This document shows positions 41,901 through 56,900 of a stretch of DNA of 64,000 nt, one piece after another (within the stretch, counting starts at the first letter, position 1; each line of letters begins with the position of its first letter). The notes beneath the pieces are model-generated. The model was not told the origin of the DNA, searched no databases, and saw nothing but the letters and a program-made list of their open reading frames with translations. The stretch lies in contig JACSVZ010000016.1 of NCBI GenBank assembly GCA_014706295.1, forward strand, positions 3,081,168 through 3,145,167, written 5' to 3'. Source of the stretch: Lycocorax pyrrhopterus obiensis. Taxonomy: Eukaryota; Chordata; Aves; Passeriformes; Paradisaeidae. The position numbers and the translations under genes are program-made.

Positions 41901-44900
41901 GATGCCTGACTGGAACTTTGGACTGTGAGTTAAGATGCCTTGATAAGATAAAGAGAACACTATTGTTCATCATCTCAGGCCTAGGGAGAAGTAAACAAGG
42001 CTGAGGGAAAGGAATGCATCCACAAGAGAGCCAAACCCAGCAGAAAATCATCCCTGGCTGGGTTTGGGGTGGGGGAGGCCACAGCCCAAGAGGCCAGGTT
42101 TGCACAGACCCCTGCAATGAAGGCGAGAGCAGGAGAGTTCTGGGTGCATGGCAAAACCTCTGGGCAGAGGCAGTGAACACCCATCCTTCCTTACACAAAC
42201 TGGACCAGTTGTTAAACCCCCCCACCCCAGGAAGGCCACATCCATGGGACAGTCACATGGGAGGCAGCTGAGGGGGTGTCATAGTCCATCAAAGACTCCC
42301 CAAAGTTCTCCCAAAATTTATTCCTGTGGCCTTGCACCACAGGACTGCACATGACGCAAAGTGATTCAGTCTGCTGCAAGAGACAGTGTCAAACTGCCCC
42401 CCCATCCAGGGAGGTACCTGGGCATTCCCACCTGGCCTGAGCATATATTAATCCATTGGATTCTATGGTTTTGGGGCTCTATGTTTTCCCACCACCAAGA
42501 AAGCCAGCTGGAGAGGATCATCAGGACCCTGGTGGGATCCATGGAGTGGTGATACTTTCTTTAATCTGTCTCTGTCACTCTCTTTCTGTCCCCCCACCTC
42601 TTTTCTTTCTCTTCCTTCTTCTCTCTCTCTCTCATATTTACTATCAAATAAAGCCCATACTGTTGACTTTGGCATATGGTCTCATTTGCACCTCAATTCA
42701 GGCAGAGGCATTTCTAATAATTTTAAGAACCAGACTATAACAGGTGGGGAGGCCCTGGCACAGGGTGCCCAGAGAAGCTGTGGCTGCCCCTGGATCCCTG
42801 GAAGTGTCCAAAGCCAGGTTGGACGGGGCTTGGAGCACACTGGGCTAGTGGAAGGTGTCCCTGCCCATGGCAGGGCGTGGGATGAGATGGGCTTTAAGGT
42901 CCCTTCCAACCCAAACCCTCCTGGGATTCTGTGATTAATGGAAATATTGACCCTGAGCTCTGATCCTTGACAAAACAAAACAAAAAAACCCTCAATAATG
43001 CCAAAATTCCATGTCTTTAATCCTGTATCTACCTTCAGAGTGCGCATGTTCCTGAGCATGACATCTCCAATGCGTTGGTAATCCCCTTTCACGTGAGCAT
43101 TGGTTCTGCCTTCCCTGGAACACACACAAGGAGGAAAGAAGAAGGCAACATACATATGAGGGATCAAGAAATTTCTGTTTTCCCCTTCCATCTTCCCCTG
43201 CAATTCAAGAGATAATCTTTAGCCACTTGATGTTCCTATTTCACCGTTCAGATTGAAAGCTTGGTATATTAAATATTAAATATTAAATATTAAATATTAA
43301 ATACTAAACATGGATGCAGCATAAAACAGCAAACACAAAGCCATGCTTAGAAAACTAAGAAAGGACTAGAAAGGAATTTGTGTGAAAGCCTGTTTGGGAG
43401 TTTTACGTTTCAGACCTCCAAATAAATGTCATAACATGACCCCACCTGATTTTGTGGATTTATTTTTGTTCATACTTTGTTTACGTTGACCACCTCCTTT
43501 TGAAAGGTACTTATACTGTAATATGTAACATGCCAGGTCAGGAGAAAATAACACAAAGGTTAAAAGACTAAAAACACGATCTGTGAAAAAAACTGCATTG
43601 CAAGAACGGAACTCCCACCTTAATCACAAAAATGTTTCCTAGATTTTCACCTGGCAATTCATTAACTGGAAGGTGTGGAGAAAACACACACACATTATCT
43701 TTTTGATCTTGTATTCCTTCTTTTTTCTAAGGCTTGAGAGACACTATCAGCTTGTATCAACAATTGGACTTGACAATCTTAAGGGTGTTTTCCAACCTAA
43801 ATGATTCTGTGATTACAAAACCCTCTGTCTGGTGCACAAATCATACAACCACATTATTATATACAAGGCAAAACTTGAAAAATGGGCTTTGTGCAAGGTA
43901 GTTGGTACTTTTTTAATAAGTTTAATTTCGTAAAAGATTTCTCCTTGCTTCTCTTGATGTGGAAATACCAGGTGTAGTCTGGTTTTGACATGAGGATATA
44001 GAAAAAGGTCCCCCCCTCACTTACCAGAGTGAGAGCCTTTGTTCAATCTCCTTCAGAAAGCCTCGATGGAACTCATAGATGGGGTCTATGTTGGAGAAGA
44101 GCAGTGTCATCAGGCCCTCTGGCATGGCATTCTCCTTGATCACAGCACTGCGGAACCACTGCCAGAAAACCAGAAATTCTCATCAATTTCCCTGTCTCAG
44201 AAATTCATTGTTAGTATGAAAATTCCTGCTCCTGCAGTGATGGGGGAGGAGAAAGTATGCACAGGGTAACAGCAGGAAGGAAGAAGAAATATTTAGGGAA
44301 GGCGTAATTCGTGAAAAATGAAAAGATGGGATTTTTTTTTTCCTTGCCAAATATTAGGAAGATGAGGCACATGGCTGGCTCTGGGCACAAGCTTGTTTCT
44401 GAATGCAATGATGGGATGGTTGGGGACAGCTGAGTGACAGTCAGTTACCCAGTGGCTGCCCCAGCTGCTGCCACTTCCACGCAGATACAACTGCTCTCAT
44501 ACACCTGGAGCCCTGTTACTCAGCTGAAGACATCTCGTTGCAGGTCACATTCCACACTTTATCTCTTCCAGTTCCCCGCTTTCTGCAGGGACGGGGATAT
44601 TACAAAAATCCTCTGAGGTACCAGGTATTCCCCCTTCTTTTAGGAGAAGTGCTGGGAAGCCTGTAGGAGGAATTGGAGTGAGATGGTGCTCAATGAGCTT
44701 GCAGAGAACACCTCGACTGAGGCCACGCAGCATTAAGGGAGTCAAGCTTTTCTTTGATGAAATTAAAACAACAGCTTATAGAAAGGCAACAGTCCCAGTG
44801 CTCAAACATGGAGTTCATGAACAAAAAAGCTCTTTTAGAAACACAGCTAAGAAGTTCATGCTGCCCTCCAAACCGGGACTCACTTGTCTGTTCTGGGTGA

Positions 44901-47900
44901 AAGGAGGAGGAAACAGAAGCAACAAAACAAGAAAAAACTCTTCAAATCCCCATGGGTTCGATGCCCTTTGCAACTGTCATCTGCTCTCAGATCCAAAGGC
45001 ACAAGGCTAAAAGCTTCCCAAGGAAAACCATGGAGAAGACGGCCAGGTTATAAGCAGAGCTGGCAGCTATCACTGAAACTGAATGCAAAACGTTTTTAGG
45101 CTGTCCCTGTTCACGGTTTTCAGACCAAAAGTTTGCCTAAGCCATCAGGATGGCACAGGATGTAGCTGCTGGAGCAACAATGGAAGCCCAGAGAAGGTAT
45201 CTGCTCTCCCACAGAAGGAGCTATGGAACAAGGAAGGGGACCAGCTACTTGGCTCATGGATTACTCTACATCACAGGAAGAAATTCCAAGCTTTTCCAAC
45301 CTAACAATCACAAATCTGTTAAAAAAAGGGAAAAGAAATAAAGTCAAACCCACTTACCACTGTAATAACCTCCAGGTCCTTTAAATAGGTGCGTTCTGTG
45401 GCAAGGATCTCCTTGGCTATGAAGTATGCCTTGTCGGTGGGGTAGCGCTGAAAGGACACACAGCCACCAGTCAGTGCTGAAATACAAACCTCTGTTTGCT
45501 ACTGGGCATCAGCTCAAACCTGACATCCACTTCCCCTTGCTGTGTGCAAAGGGAGCAGCTCCTTACTAACAGGACATCTCTTTGTTCAGTATCACATTCC
45601 CAAATACTGACTTTATTACAAAATATTCTTTGTATCGCAAGAGTATTAAAAAATTGTGTCAATTATATGTCAATTATCATAGAACCACAGATGGTTTAGG
45701 TTAGAAGGGACCTTAAAGTTTATCTCATTCCAACCCCCTTCCCACTATGGGCAGGGACACCTTCCACTACACCAGGGTGCTCCAAGCCCTGTCCAATCTG
45801 GCCTTGGACACTTCCATTACATGAACTTCCATCTCAGATCAAGGGAGCACTTTACAAAAACATGGAAACAGTTATTCCAAGATGCCTAGATTTTAAACAC
45901 TTCTCCAACCAAACACAGCACAACAGATTTGCAAACAGTCCTTTTCCAAAACTATTCATTTCCACTTACAGCTTTTACTCAAGCTTTTACTCCTTTGAAG
46001 ACCATATTAATTAAACTGCAGCAGTTGGTGGCTGCATGATTGCTCTGGGCTGCTATTTGAAGAGAAGACAGAATGGATATGGAAGAACAAAGGAGTGAAA
46101 TGGTGGTAAGAGATGTTCTGCAGCTGCAACAACACAAAATCAGCCTGAAAACATAGATTACTGAAAATAATGTAATATTAAGGAACTAGTCACTCTCCAA
46201 GGTAAGGGACTGCTCACTATGCTGTGCTGTAGTTCCATGCCAAATGCCACTGAGTTACATCAAAATTTGGTCTCCTCCATCTCTGCCCCGCCTGAGGGAA
46301 ACACTGCTTTGAAAATCCTTTCTTCTGTTTCCTTGTATGCTCTGAGTGAATTAAAAATTCTCTTTATAGAGTCACTTTGAGATGCTTCCAGTGCTGTCAG
46401 CACAGCTAGTGAGTGTTTCCCAATCCTCCAGCTCAATGCTGCCCACGGAGGAGACATTCTCCTGGCTGCTCAGTAACCTCTCTATTGAGTCCACAGAGAA
46501 CCCCTGGAGGTGTGTATCCTCAAATAATTAATTCTGAGGCTAAAAGCCACTGTGTAGTCTCTTTTCAGGTTATTTTATGCTAGTTATTGTAGCTCCACAC
46601 ATCAGCCCCCTCCCTGGAGGGACCAGAGGACATACTTCTACTGACTCCACAGCCATCCTCCTAACTTCAATGTACCTGTCTCAGGTATATGGTGTCAGGC
46701 AAAGTCCTACCTAACCTTGGCTTTTTCCCTTGGGCTATTTACCTGACTGCAGTCTCATATGCTGTCGAACCTCAGTGGGCATCCTTCTCAAAACAGCCTC
46801 TTCCCAAAGGAAACAACATCATTTTTGTGCCCTCCCTGGAGCCTGAGGTGACACAGTTTCACCATCTTGCTTACCAGCCTCAGCAGTGCCTTACATGACA
46901 GGAGAGTTTCTGCTATCAGGGATGTTTTTACACAGCTCTGGGTGCATCCCCTTCTGGACTATGTACAGGATCCTACTGCACTTCTTTGAAACCTTACAGA
47001 GCATGAAGGTGTGTGAAAACATGGGAGCATGACTTTTACACGGGCAGGTAGTGATAGGGGGAACTTTTTAAAACCTAAAACCACACCATGGTCATAACCC
47101 ATCACTTTTCATAGCCTGCATGGATCACGTTTTTCACCACCTCTGAGCATTTCTGCAGGTTTTAGCTTCATTCTCCAGCTGACTGTGTGCTAACCTGAGG
47201 CACAAGAGATGCTTTTCTTCTCCCAGGCATCTTCTCTTCCTTTCTCCCTCCCCAACACATCAGCCCTTTCTGTTTATTCTCAGAAGTTCCTGCTCTTTCC
47301 AAATTGCTCCCTGGTGGAATTTAGTGCCCTTAACTTGCTTTTTTCCAGCCTTGCACCAGGCCTAAGTGCATTCCTTGTGCTGAGTGCTGGCAGCAGCTGC
47401 TGGGCAGACCCTGCATCAGAGGAGTGGAAAGGCTGTCACAGTGCACAGGGGCCCTGCCAAAAACCTTCACTACTGCTCAGGCTCTGCAAGGGGAAAGAAA
47501 ATCAGCTCATGCCTCGAAAAACCAAACACTAGAACTCTCTGGGGTGGCAGTCTCCTTCTAGAGTCCAAAGAAAATGTTTCTACAACCACAGCAGGCATCA
47601 AGGCAAATATCCCCACTTGGAAAAAACGGGTGTTTCACCTATCATGTACCTGGAAACCTTCAACACTCACCAGATGCAGCAACCCCAGCTTGTGGTGAGT
47701 GAAAAGCTCTACTCTACTCTACATTATTTTTGTAATGGCCAAAAATGTTTAAATTTTCACTTCAAACACCAGGCTTCAGAAGTGTTAAAAATAACTCTGA
47801 GTGGGGAAACTCCCCCAAAAAGCCTAGCTTCAAGGCCCTTTTTTAAGTGGGTTGCTACATTCCATTAGAAAAAGGAACAGGGAGAAATCTACCAGTATGA

Positions 47901-50900
47901 TGAAAGAAAAGCACAGTGATTTAAAAAGAAAGAAAAAACCTCATATTTCTCAAGGTTTCAGTATAGGACCACCAGCACCATGGCAGCACAGAGCAGACAC
48001 CACACATTGTGAGGGCTGGAGAGTTCGCAGAACATGCCCTGATTAACCAAGTGTAACTACAGCAGTACCACCTTCAAATCAGAGCTCTAGTCAGAGAGAT
48101 ATTGCAGGATTACATTTTTCTTGTACAATAAAGTTGCAAAGCTCCTGTGAAATTTAACCAATTTAACACTGGTTTCCTCCTGGGTCTGTTTCACTTAAAA
48201 CAATGTCTCTGAATAGACATCTAAGCCTTGGAATGCTCAGGAGTTGATCAAGCTGAAGATCAATACAGTAAAGAAAAGTTCCCTTCTAAGGAGTCTCACT
48301 TTTACAAATTAATTTCAGCCTGAAGAACAACAGAAGCTGCCAAAACACCAGACCTTGCAGAATGCAGCAGAAAGGGTTGGGCTTCACGTTTGAGTCAGCT
48401 AACACAGACTCTGCTCATTATTTCCAAGCTGTAAGGATAAATGAGAGGAGTTATTTTTAAAATAACTATGGGAACTCATAGTAGAGTGATCAGCCAAAGT
48501 TATAAACTCCACCTCAAAAAGTCTAAATGAGACAGGGAAGCTGCCAGTTGGGTGGGTTGTCTGCAGCTCAGCTCCCAGTTACTGGTTAGACCTTCCTCTC
48601 TCTGGCAAGCACTTACACCACATCCACACCATGGGTGTTTCTCAACAGCATCACAGAAGCGCCTGGAGCTGCCCAAGAACGTGGTAAAGACACCAAAGAG
48701 CAGGGGCCTGTGACCTTCTTGCCTGAGGGTCCTGATCCTGACAGAGGTAAGACAACCAGAACACTGGATGAGGCAAGCAGAAGAGCAGAAGCAAAGACCA
48801 CACAAAGTGGTTTCTTCCTCTCTGTGACTGTATGGAAAACTGTAGATCCCAGTGTGGCCACTGACTCCACACAGAACTGAGTTTGGACAGTGGAGCCCTC
48901 CTTGCACTGCAATGGAAGGTCCTGGATCCCTCTCAAGCACCCAAGAGTCAACAAACCTCTCTGCAAGCAAGGCAAGGAGTGCAGAGAGTCTTCTAGAAAA
49001 ATGGTCATGGAACTCTACTGTTAGATGGACTTCTCTATCCTACTGGAAGAGATGCAGCAAATCCTGAGCTCTGCATGGCAGTGAGGAAAACCCCACATCA
49101 TGTGGCAGAGTCCCTGGTTAAAGCAAGCAGTGCTCACTGGTAGGCAGGAAGAAAGCATTCCAGGCACAGAGCAGTACCCAGACATAAGCACATCTTGAAG
49201 ACCCAAAGCTGTTCCTGGTTTGAGACTCACTGCACCTGCAAAAGTCAGGGGTATTTTTGTCCCCCTCTTTCCAGAAAGTGAGACTCAAGCTTCTGCAAGG
49301 CCAAAGCACTGTCCACCTCTCTCTGGACAGAAGGGTCAGCCATGGAAAGGACAACTTCGACAACACGGCCAGGTCTGCTGACCAAGCCCATGATGAAATG
49401 GGTGTGAGAGAATTCACACTGAGCTCAGGTCCTCCACAGTTCAAAGGGAACACTTCAGGACCTCTCCAAAGGTTCTGTTATGGTCAGAAGGCATTACCTG
49501 GAGGAACAATGTACGGTGAGATGGACCAACGAGACCATGACGAGACTGCATGGGAAGGAAGGAACCCAGGAAACACACAGCTTATACATTAACAAATAAG
49601 GATCTCTGAGGATCATTGTGTCCAGCTCCCCACTCCTTGCAGATCCACCCAAAAACAAACCATATGACCAGGGGCATCATCCAGATGTTCCTTGATCTTT
49701 GTTAGGCTTGGTGTCGTGATCACTTCCCTAGGGAACCTATTCCAGGGATCAGCCTCAGGGTGAAGAACCTTTCCCTAATGTCCAACCTGAACTTGTTTCC
49801 ATTCTGGGTACAACAGGTGGATTTTGAACACAGCTCCCTGACACACTGCTCCTGCTAAAACAGGGGGAGGTGGTCCCAGTGGCCATGCCAAGAAGACAAA
49901 GAAGATGCCAGGAGGGCACTGGGCACTCCTGCCACAACAGCACAACACATCCAACCAGCCTTCAGCACTGGAGTTTTACCACAGCCACCACAGAATAAAA
50001 CACAATCAGCATTCAGCACCCAGCAAGCACAGCTCCTCACCTGGCACCTTCAGTGCCCAGCACAGCTCCCACCTCACACCTTCAATGCCCAGCACAGCTC
50101 CCACACAGCACCATCATTCCCCAGCTACATCCTGATCTTACCTTCCGTTTCATTTCGTCATCCTCTTCTATCCTGGCCCCGCCAGCATCGCTGAGGACAG
50201 GGCTCAGCAGAGGGGATGAGCCCTGAGTGACTGCATTCAAGTTCACCTGAAACGCTGGGGTCAAGCCTAGGGGACTCTTCAGCACAAGGGAGGAGAGCTG
50301 GGGATGGTCCACGGGGAGGCCTGGGTGGGAAGACAACAAGGAAACGGAGTGGAAAAGGAGAGAAAATTATTTCAAAGACAGCGCAAATAACGTGATTATC
50401 CACTGTTACAGCAAACCAGAACTGCAATCTCATTTATTTTGAAAAAAGTAAAAGAAAAAGAGCAAAAAGGCATACAAATCCAAAGACTTCAGCGTGTATC
50501 TCAAAGTAAAGGGAGCGTTCCCTGCATCCCAGAGGTTGCATGGCAGTACAGTAAGGACAGACACTGCCACAACCGCAGCTGAGGGAAGCATAAACTGCTT
50601 ATTGTCAAGGAAAAAGTGCTGCTGAGTAGCAGCACAGTTCACAACACAGGGTTATACTGCAGGGACAAGAATACAGCTTTTAATTTTTGCTTTTCAATGT
50701 AAGAGTTACTTTTCAACACGGGGAAAAGCTAGGACAAATTATTCCATTACTTGCCACTCCAGAAGACAAAGTACATTAGAAATACATTCAGAAATCAGGG
50801 TATCTCCAAAACCAGTCCAAAGGGAAAGGAAAGCCTATTCCTATACAAAGAGGGAGCATGGAAAAAACTTCATTCCTGGCTTTTGTAAGTATGCGAGCAG

Positions 50901-53900
50901 AATAATCTCAAGGAAAACCATTTTGCAGCACTGAGTATTAAGTGGATGGACACAAGCCACAGCTAAACCTGTTAGAAGCAACAGGTACCACTTTGCTTTA
51001 GATTATTAAACATATTTTTCAAAAAATTATTAGTATTATTTTTTGTGGACCCTTTAGAGATTTCTGACACATCACAGTGAATTTAAGCCTCCTCTTTTCA
51101 GCATGTAGACCCCCCCTCAGGGGTGAAAATTACCATTCAAGATCAGCTTTTTTGGGCCAAAGGAAGGTGACAGACACACCACGCCCACAGAATTCCTCCT
51201 AACCTCACATACTATTTTTCTGATGTTCCCTGTGATAAACAAATGAGTTTTCTCAGAGCAGGCAACTAAACAGGTATCAGCACTTAAATATCTACAGCTC
51301 AAACACCCTCCCAAGCCTCCCCAGCAGGATTTGTTGTGCCACAAGTGCTAAACCACCCGCCCAAAGACAAATGGGGAAATCAACAGCCAACCCCAAACCG
51401 CCAAATCATCATTTCCCAGACTACTTAGAAATCATCACAAAAGGCTTTAAGAAAACCAGCCCTCACAGATATACAGTAACTCCTCACACCGTCACGGGTG
51501 CTGCAGGAGGAGCTGGGAGCTTTCGATTCCCAGCTGCTCCGGCTTGGAAAGCACACCCAGGGCGAGGCAGCCCCAGCCTGTAATTCCACATGGACAAACG
51601 CAGGAAGCTAAACAGTGCTGCACTCGGTCACCTGGAAGAGATTCAGATCATCCAGGCTGCCGAGTTAACTATTTGTACACTGGTCCAGCACCAATTCTGG
51701 AGCAGATTTTGGCTTCTCCCTGAGCATTTTGTCCATTCACATTGCTTTTAATATCACCCCAGGAAAGCAACGCTGAAGAAAGCATTTGTTTCACCTATCC
51801 AGGCACAGGATTCAAGTTTGCTTTTACATGCTAGGAATGCTGAAAAAACAGCTTCCAAACAAATGAGCTTGCAGGGGTGAGTGAGGAGCTTCTTTAAGTT
51901 CTTGGAATTTAACACGAAGTAGCGACAAATTCCAGAATCTCTAACTTGAATTGCTTCCAGACAGCCTGAAAGCTCGGATACAGTGGGAGCAAGTGGGATA
52001 TAAGTTGCTATAAACCACCCTGCTTTTTTAGTTGAGTTGTTCTACCTTTTATCTCCTCCAACAGAAGACGGCCGGTAAATTAATTTCAAACATAAAATCC
52101 AAAAGCAAGAACCTCTCCCTAAAGCCAGAGTGACTGACGGAAATGAGAGGCACATTCACAGAATCATAGAAGGGTTTGGGTGGGAAGGGACCTTAAAGAC
52201 CACCCAGTCCCACCCCCCTGCCATGGGCAGGGACACCTTCCACTAGCCCAGGCTGCTCCAAGCCCCATCCAACCTGGCCTTGCCACTGCCAGGGATGGGG
52301 CAGCCACAGCTTCTCTGGGCACCCTGTGCCAGGGCCTCACCATCCTCACAGGGAAGAATTTACTCCATCTAAAACTACCCTCCTGTCACTTCCCAATTTT
52401 TTTTTTCTAGAAGAGGCAGAAAGAAGTTTCTAAGAAGACTTTCTAAGAAGTCACAGAGCAGCTCAGGTTAGCTTTTTGGCTAACATTTGTTTAATTAAAT
52501 GTTTGATCTAAGCTCAGTGTGATGGTGTGTCTTGGCAGATGATATTACAAGTGAGGACTGAAATTTTCATTCTCATAACCCAAGTTTTCTCCACCAGAGC
52601 AGCACAGGAGGACTCCAGGCAAGCAGGTAGGATGTACAGCAATTCCTCATTCTCACGGAGAAGGATGGTAAAGGGACAAGCCATTTCAACTGCTGTTCAA
52701 TGTAGCAAACTCCTAATTACGTAGAAATATTGATGTGAAGATCAAAACATGTGAACGATTCCCTTTGACATCAAACCCTGGTGCTTCAAGGTCTTCCCTT
52801 CCCCACAGGCAGCATCCTCCAGTTATATTAAAAGGGATTATTCTTTCAGAGGGATGTTTCTGTGTTTCAACGTTCTGCATGAAGTGGAAATTTGTTCTCT
52901 ACAAATAAGTCACACAAACATCCCAAACTGATGTCTGTAAATGCTGTGAGCACAAGCCAGGCCTCCATGCAATGACGTGAATGAATTCAATGCTGTAGCC
53001 CAGACTGTCAGACACAGCTGCATTCTGTACACAACACATTTCTGCCTTCACATCACACACAAATTCACTTAAGGCAACATCCAAAAATGCATCAGCTCGG
53101 TGTAATACTCCACATACTCAAAGATCTTTAAGTATACTAATAGTTACATTACGTAGTGAGAAACACATATCCTTAAGCAAACAAACCCACAGTTTCATAA
53201 AGACCAGCACACACAGAATAGAAATGAAAACTAATCAATAAAACATTGCAAAAGCACTGTAGTATGCAAAAGCACAGCTACAGAATCTGGTGAGAATGCT
53301 GAGAATATCCTCCACAGCTACTGTGCAATATTGGTCACATAGAAGGAGGCTCTGTTTGATTTTCACTGAGATAACAAGCAGAATAATAAGATAACAAGCT
53401 TTTGGCACCACTTCCCCGTTATTTTTTCAGCAGGTATTTCCATTCTTCAATCTAAATTCAATTCCTACACCGAAAGCCAGATTTGAGAGTACAGGCTGGC
53501 CAAAACAAGAAGTACAGGTTCTGTAAGCTTTATGCCTGGACGCTTAAAATGATTCAAAGACAGACAACTAAAATAGTACCCCAATAATACTGAGCATTAT
53601 GGGATGGGCAAAAGCTATGTGAGGGTCAAATGTCAGCAACGGCTCCTTATCAAATGGAGCACCTCTTGCATTTCACAGAAAACATTTAAAGATACAACTT
53701 TATTATTATATCATTGCTGTTACCTACTTCAAAAGGCAAGATTATTTTCAGACTAAAACCCTGCAGGGGCTGACCAGAGGACGATGGGAGCCTGCTCAGA
53801 TCCTCCCTTCCACCCAATGCCCTGCTGAACCCATTGCATGCACAGACCAAATGATTATTTCTAGAGTGAAAGTACATAGTGTTACTTCTAGAGTGAAGTC

Positions 53901-56900
53901 ATTAGCAAGCTGATGTACTACAAGTAAAATCCTGGATATCTTCTCTATCTTCCTTATTTCAAAACGTCACTACTAGCAGATTTTTGCTCTGCAAATCTTC
54001 CCTTTAAAAAGATGAGAAATAGCTGGGAGATAAGAGAATCTTGAAAATTATCTAAGAGTCTAAAAAACCTAGGCAAGAGACTTTAAATTCAAACATCTCT
54101 TTTTTATCCTCAAACAGGTACAGGTCACGTGAAACATCAAAGCACATTTACAGCACTTGGCACGTGTCCCAGTGCTGCGTACCTGTGAAGTCACACCTAC
54201 AGTGGTACCAGCAGGATCCTAACGCTGGCCCTGGTTTTATAGTTACACCCATAAAACAGATGAAACAATCCCAAACAACCACCCTTCTTTTGCCACCTGT
54301 CCAACTTGTTAAAGCCCTGTTTGCAGGGCAGAGGATTTATCTAAACACTGGTCACAGACACCTGAAGGAGAATCTGCCAACTAGAAAACATGCAATTGCC
54401 TTCACATGCTACGTTTGCAAAAAAGGACAATCTTCCAATAAAAACAGATACACAGGAGAGAGAGTTCAAGGGACATACCCAGCTTAAAAGAAAAGGTCTC
54501 CACAATAAATATAATTCCTGCAAAGAAATCTGAGCTTCTAGTGCCATTTGTATCTCAAGCAAAAGATCTGCACAAACCAGGAATTTGAAACCCATACACC
54601 AGTGTTTGCCTACTGTGCTCTATTTTCAACAAAGTGGTACAGGGGGAAAACTGTGTGGAGAAAGCTGGGAATAAAACTGTAAGATGCCTTGGCTAGGAGA
54701 ACAAATATTTATTCTATTTCAAAGATAAGGGTAATGAAAATAAAGCTAAAAAGCCCATGTTGTCATTTATATCAAAGTTTTCCTTGTTTTATTGCATAAA
54801 CAATTAAAATTATGAATTAGTACAAATCTGTAGGTTCATAATTGGCAATCTGAACAGACATAAAGATACTCAAAACCCCAACATATAATTCAATAAACAT
54901 TTACCATATAAAAGATAAAGTTCAAGAGATCAATGTAAAAAATTCCAGCTCTCTTTGTTCGAATGTAATCTTTCCCTGGCAAGAGTAGCACCTATGGAAC
55001 TGGGGAGTCCCTCTAACCAAGGCACACGTACCCCTGTTCGTACCGATAAACGGGAATTTTGTGCTTCGAGCAACCCCGGAACGTTTTGACTTTGGAAAAT
55101 GTACAGGAACACCTTCCCACAGAGCAGGTTCAACGAATCACGTTCCAAATATGGACTCCCAAACCTCCAGCTCACCCACTGGAGTAATCCTACGGGAGCC
55201 CACGGGCAGGTAATTAATTAGGCGGATGTTATGATGCATTTGGAACTGTAAAGTCTCCCCATCTTCAGACAGAGAATGTATATGTACAGCCATACATATA
55301 CACACAGCCCTTGTGACAAGTGAGGTGTAAGAGCCCCTAAAAACGGCAGGCAATGACAGCTAAAGGACTGTATTGAGACCTGTGATTACACTCATTCAGC
55401 ACTGAGTAATTATGGCTTAGAACAGTTTGCAAAATGACAATAATGGGAATGACTTACCGACAGGTTTGCACCAAAAAAAGCATAAAATTATAACAACTTT
55501 TATTAGTGTCTTCACAAAATCTTAGCCCTACCAAGACTTGCAACTAGACAAATCCTACCACCACCAAAAAAAAAAAAAAACCCAAATAAAAACTCCCAAC
55601 ACCAAACCATAACCAAGCCACCAAAAAAAACCAAAATAAAAATCCCTTAAACAAAATCACCTATGACCACAATACAAATAAGCACAGGAAAAAAGAGATC
55701 AATACTTGGTATTATCCAGATTATTCAGCAACTCCGAAATATACTGGAAATTAAAGTGAAAGTTGAGAGTAGATTGATATATCACCCTATTCCACCCTAA
55801 GATAAAATATGGCAAGTCCTGGGAATACACAGCATGTATTATTTTACTAATGAATACTTTAAAATTACAAAGTCTACGCACAATAGATAACACAGGTTAG
55901 TAAATTTAACAAAGCTTAACCAGGTGGTGGATAGGTCAGAGAATATTCCATGACCCATGTTTTGTGCAAATTAAGTTTCATTAACTGCATAGATGATGAT
56001 CAAAAATGCTCTGATGTAGCGCTTTACATTTGATAAATGTGTTTAAGCATCAGAAGGGTTGTAAGTACACACATAGAGAAGTGCAGGTGGGGATTAAATT
56101 GCTCACTCAAAACACCCATTTTGCTTTCTTTCAGTCGCACTGCAACCTTCAGCTGAGCACTGCAGAGAGTTAAGCCCAGCAGCCTGACTCACTGGGAAAA
56201 GCCACTAACACTGGCATGCATCCTACAGCTGCATGTGTTTGCTAAAACAGAACAGAGAGACGTGGAAGGATGGAAAACAGCCCTGCTTCACCCTGGAGCC
56301 CTGGCACACTCCCTTTGCCGAGCCAGCGCTGCAACAGCTGCTGGGTGCACTGTGCAGAGCAGGAGAACACATCTGGAAAGCCCTGTGGTTCTCCTACTGG
56401 AACAGCACAGCACTAAAATCGGCGCACTGGCTAGAAATGTTCGTACCTGTGTGCGTCCCCAGCTCCCCACGGGGTGGGAGGCACAAAGCCAATGTGCGAG
56501 GATGTACCTGTGATGCCATTGTGGGTTTTACCCTTTTTTTCTTTTATATATTCTCTATATCCTTTACACATACACTTGTAGCTTTGTAGCTTCCTATTAT
56601 AGCTTAGCTTCAGCATTTTCCTAGGCAGAAAGACAAAAATTCCAGGATCTCTGTGCTGTCTTGGTTCTCCTTAGAAACCAAGGCTGAAACCAGCTTTCCC
56701 AGACATACTTTTGTAAGCAGGGCCTGGATCTCATCCTAAGGGGGGAGAACCTAGAATGTACTAGAACTGGGGAAATTACTTCACTGGGCAGGTTCCTAAT
56801 TGGGGGGTTCTTGTCAGATATGCTAATTTGCAGAATCTATATAAATTGTACGTGCATCACACGGGGCGTGCATCTTCAGCCTTTTCTACCTGATGAATTT

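Larger units (their letters stand above)
41193..43032 (-). other. FARP2: FARP2 intron with nested CR1/LTR cluster
   Basis: 1.8 kb. The right two thirds are the CR1-LTR-CR1 cluster. The left part is AT-rich unique sequence. Confidence 0.85.
45448..50141 (-). other. FARP2: FARP2 intron
   Basis: 4.7 kb. Contains CR1 fragments at 45677-45817 and 49598-49810 and the tandem repeat at 50026-50122. The rest is unique, with no framed exon. Confidence 0.8.

Noticed and set aside
41787..42747. Alternative LTR start at TGTCAG (41787) with a ggtgc/ggtgg duplication
   Set aside because: The bases after 41787 still match a CR1 block, and the supposed duplication has a mismatch. TGTTAT at 41844 fits the ATAACA end better.
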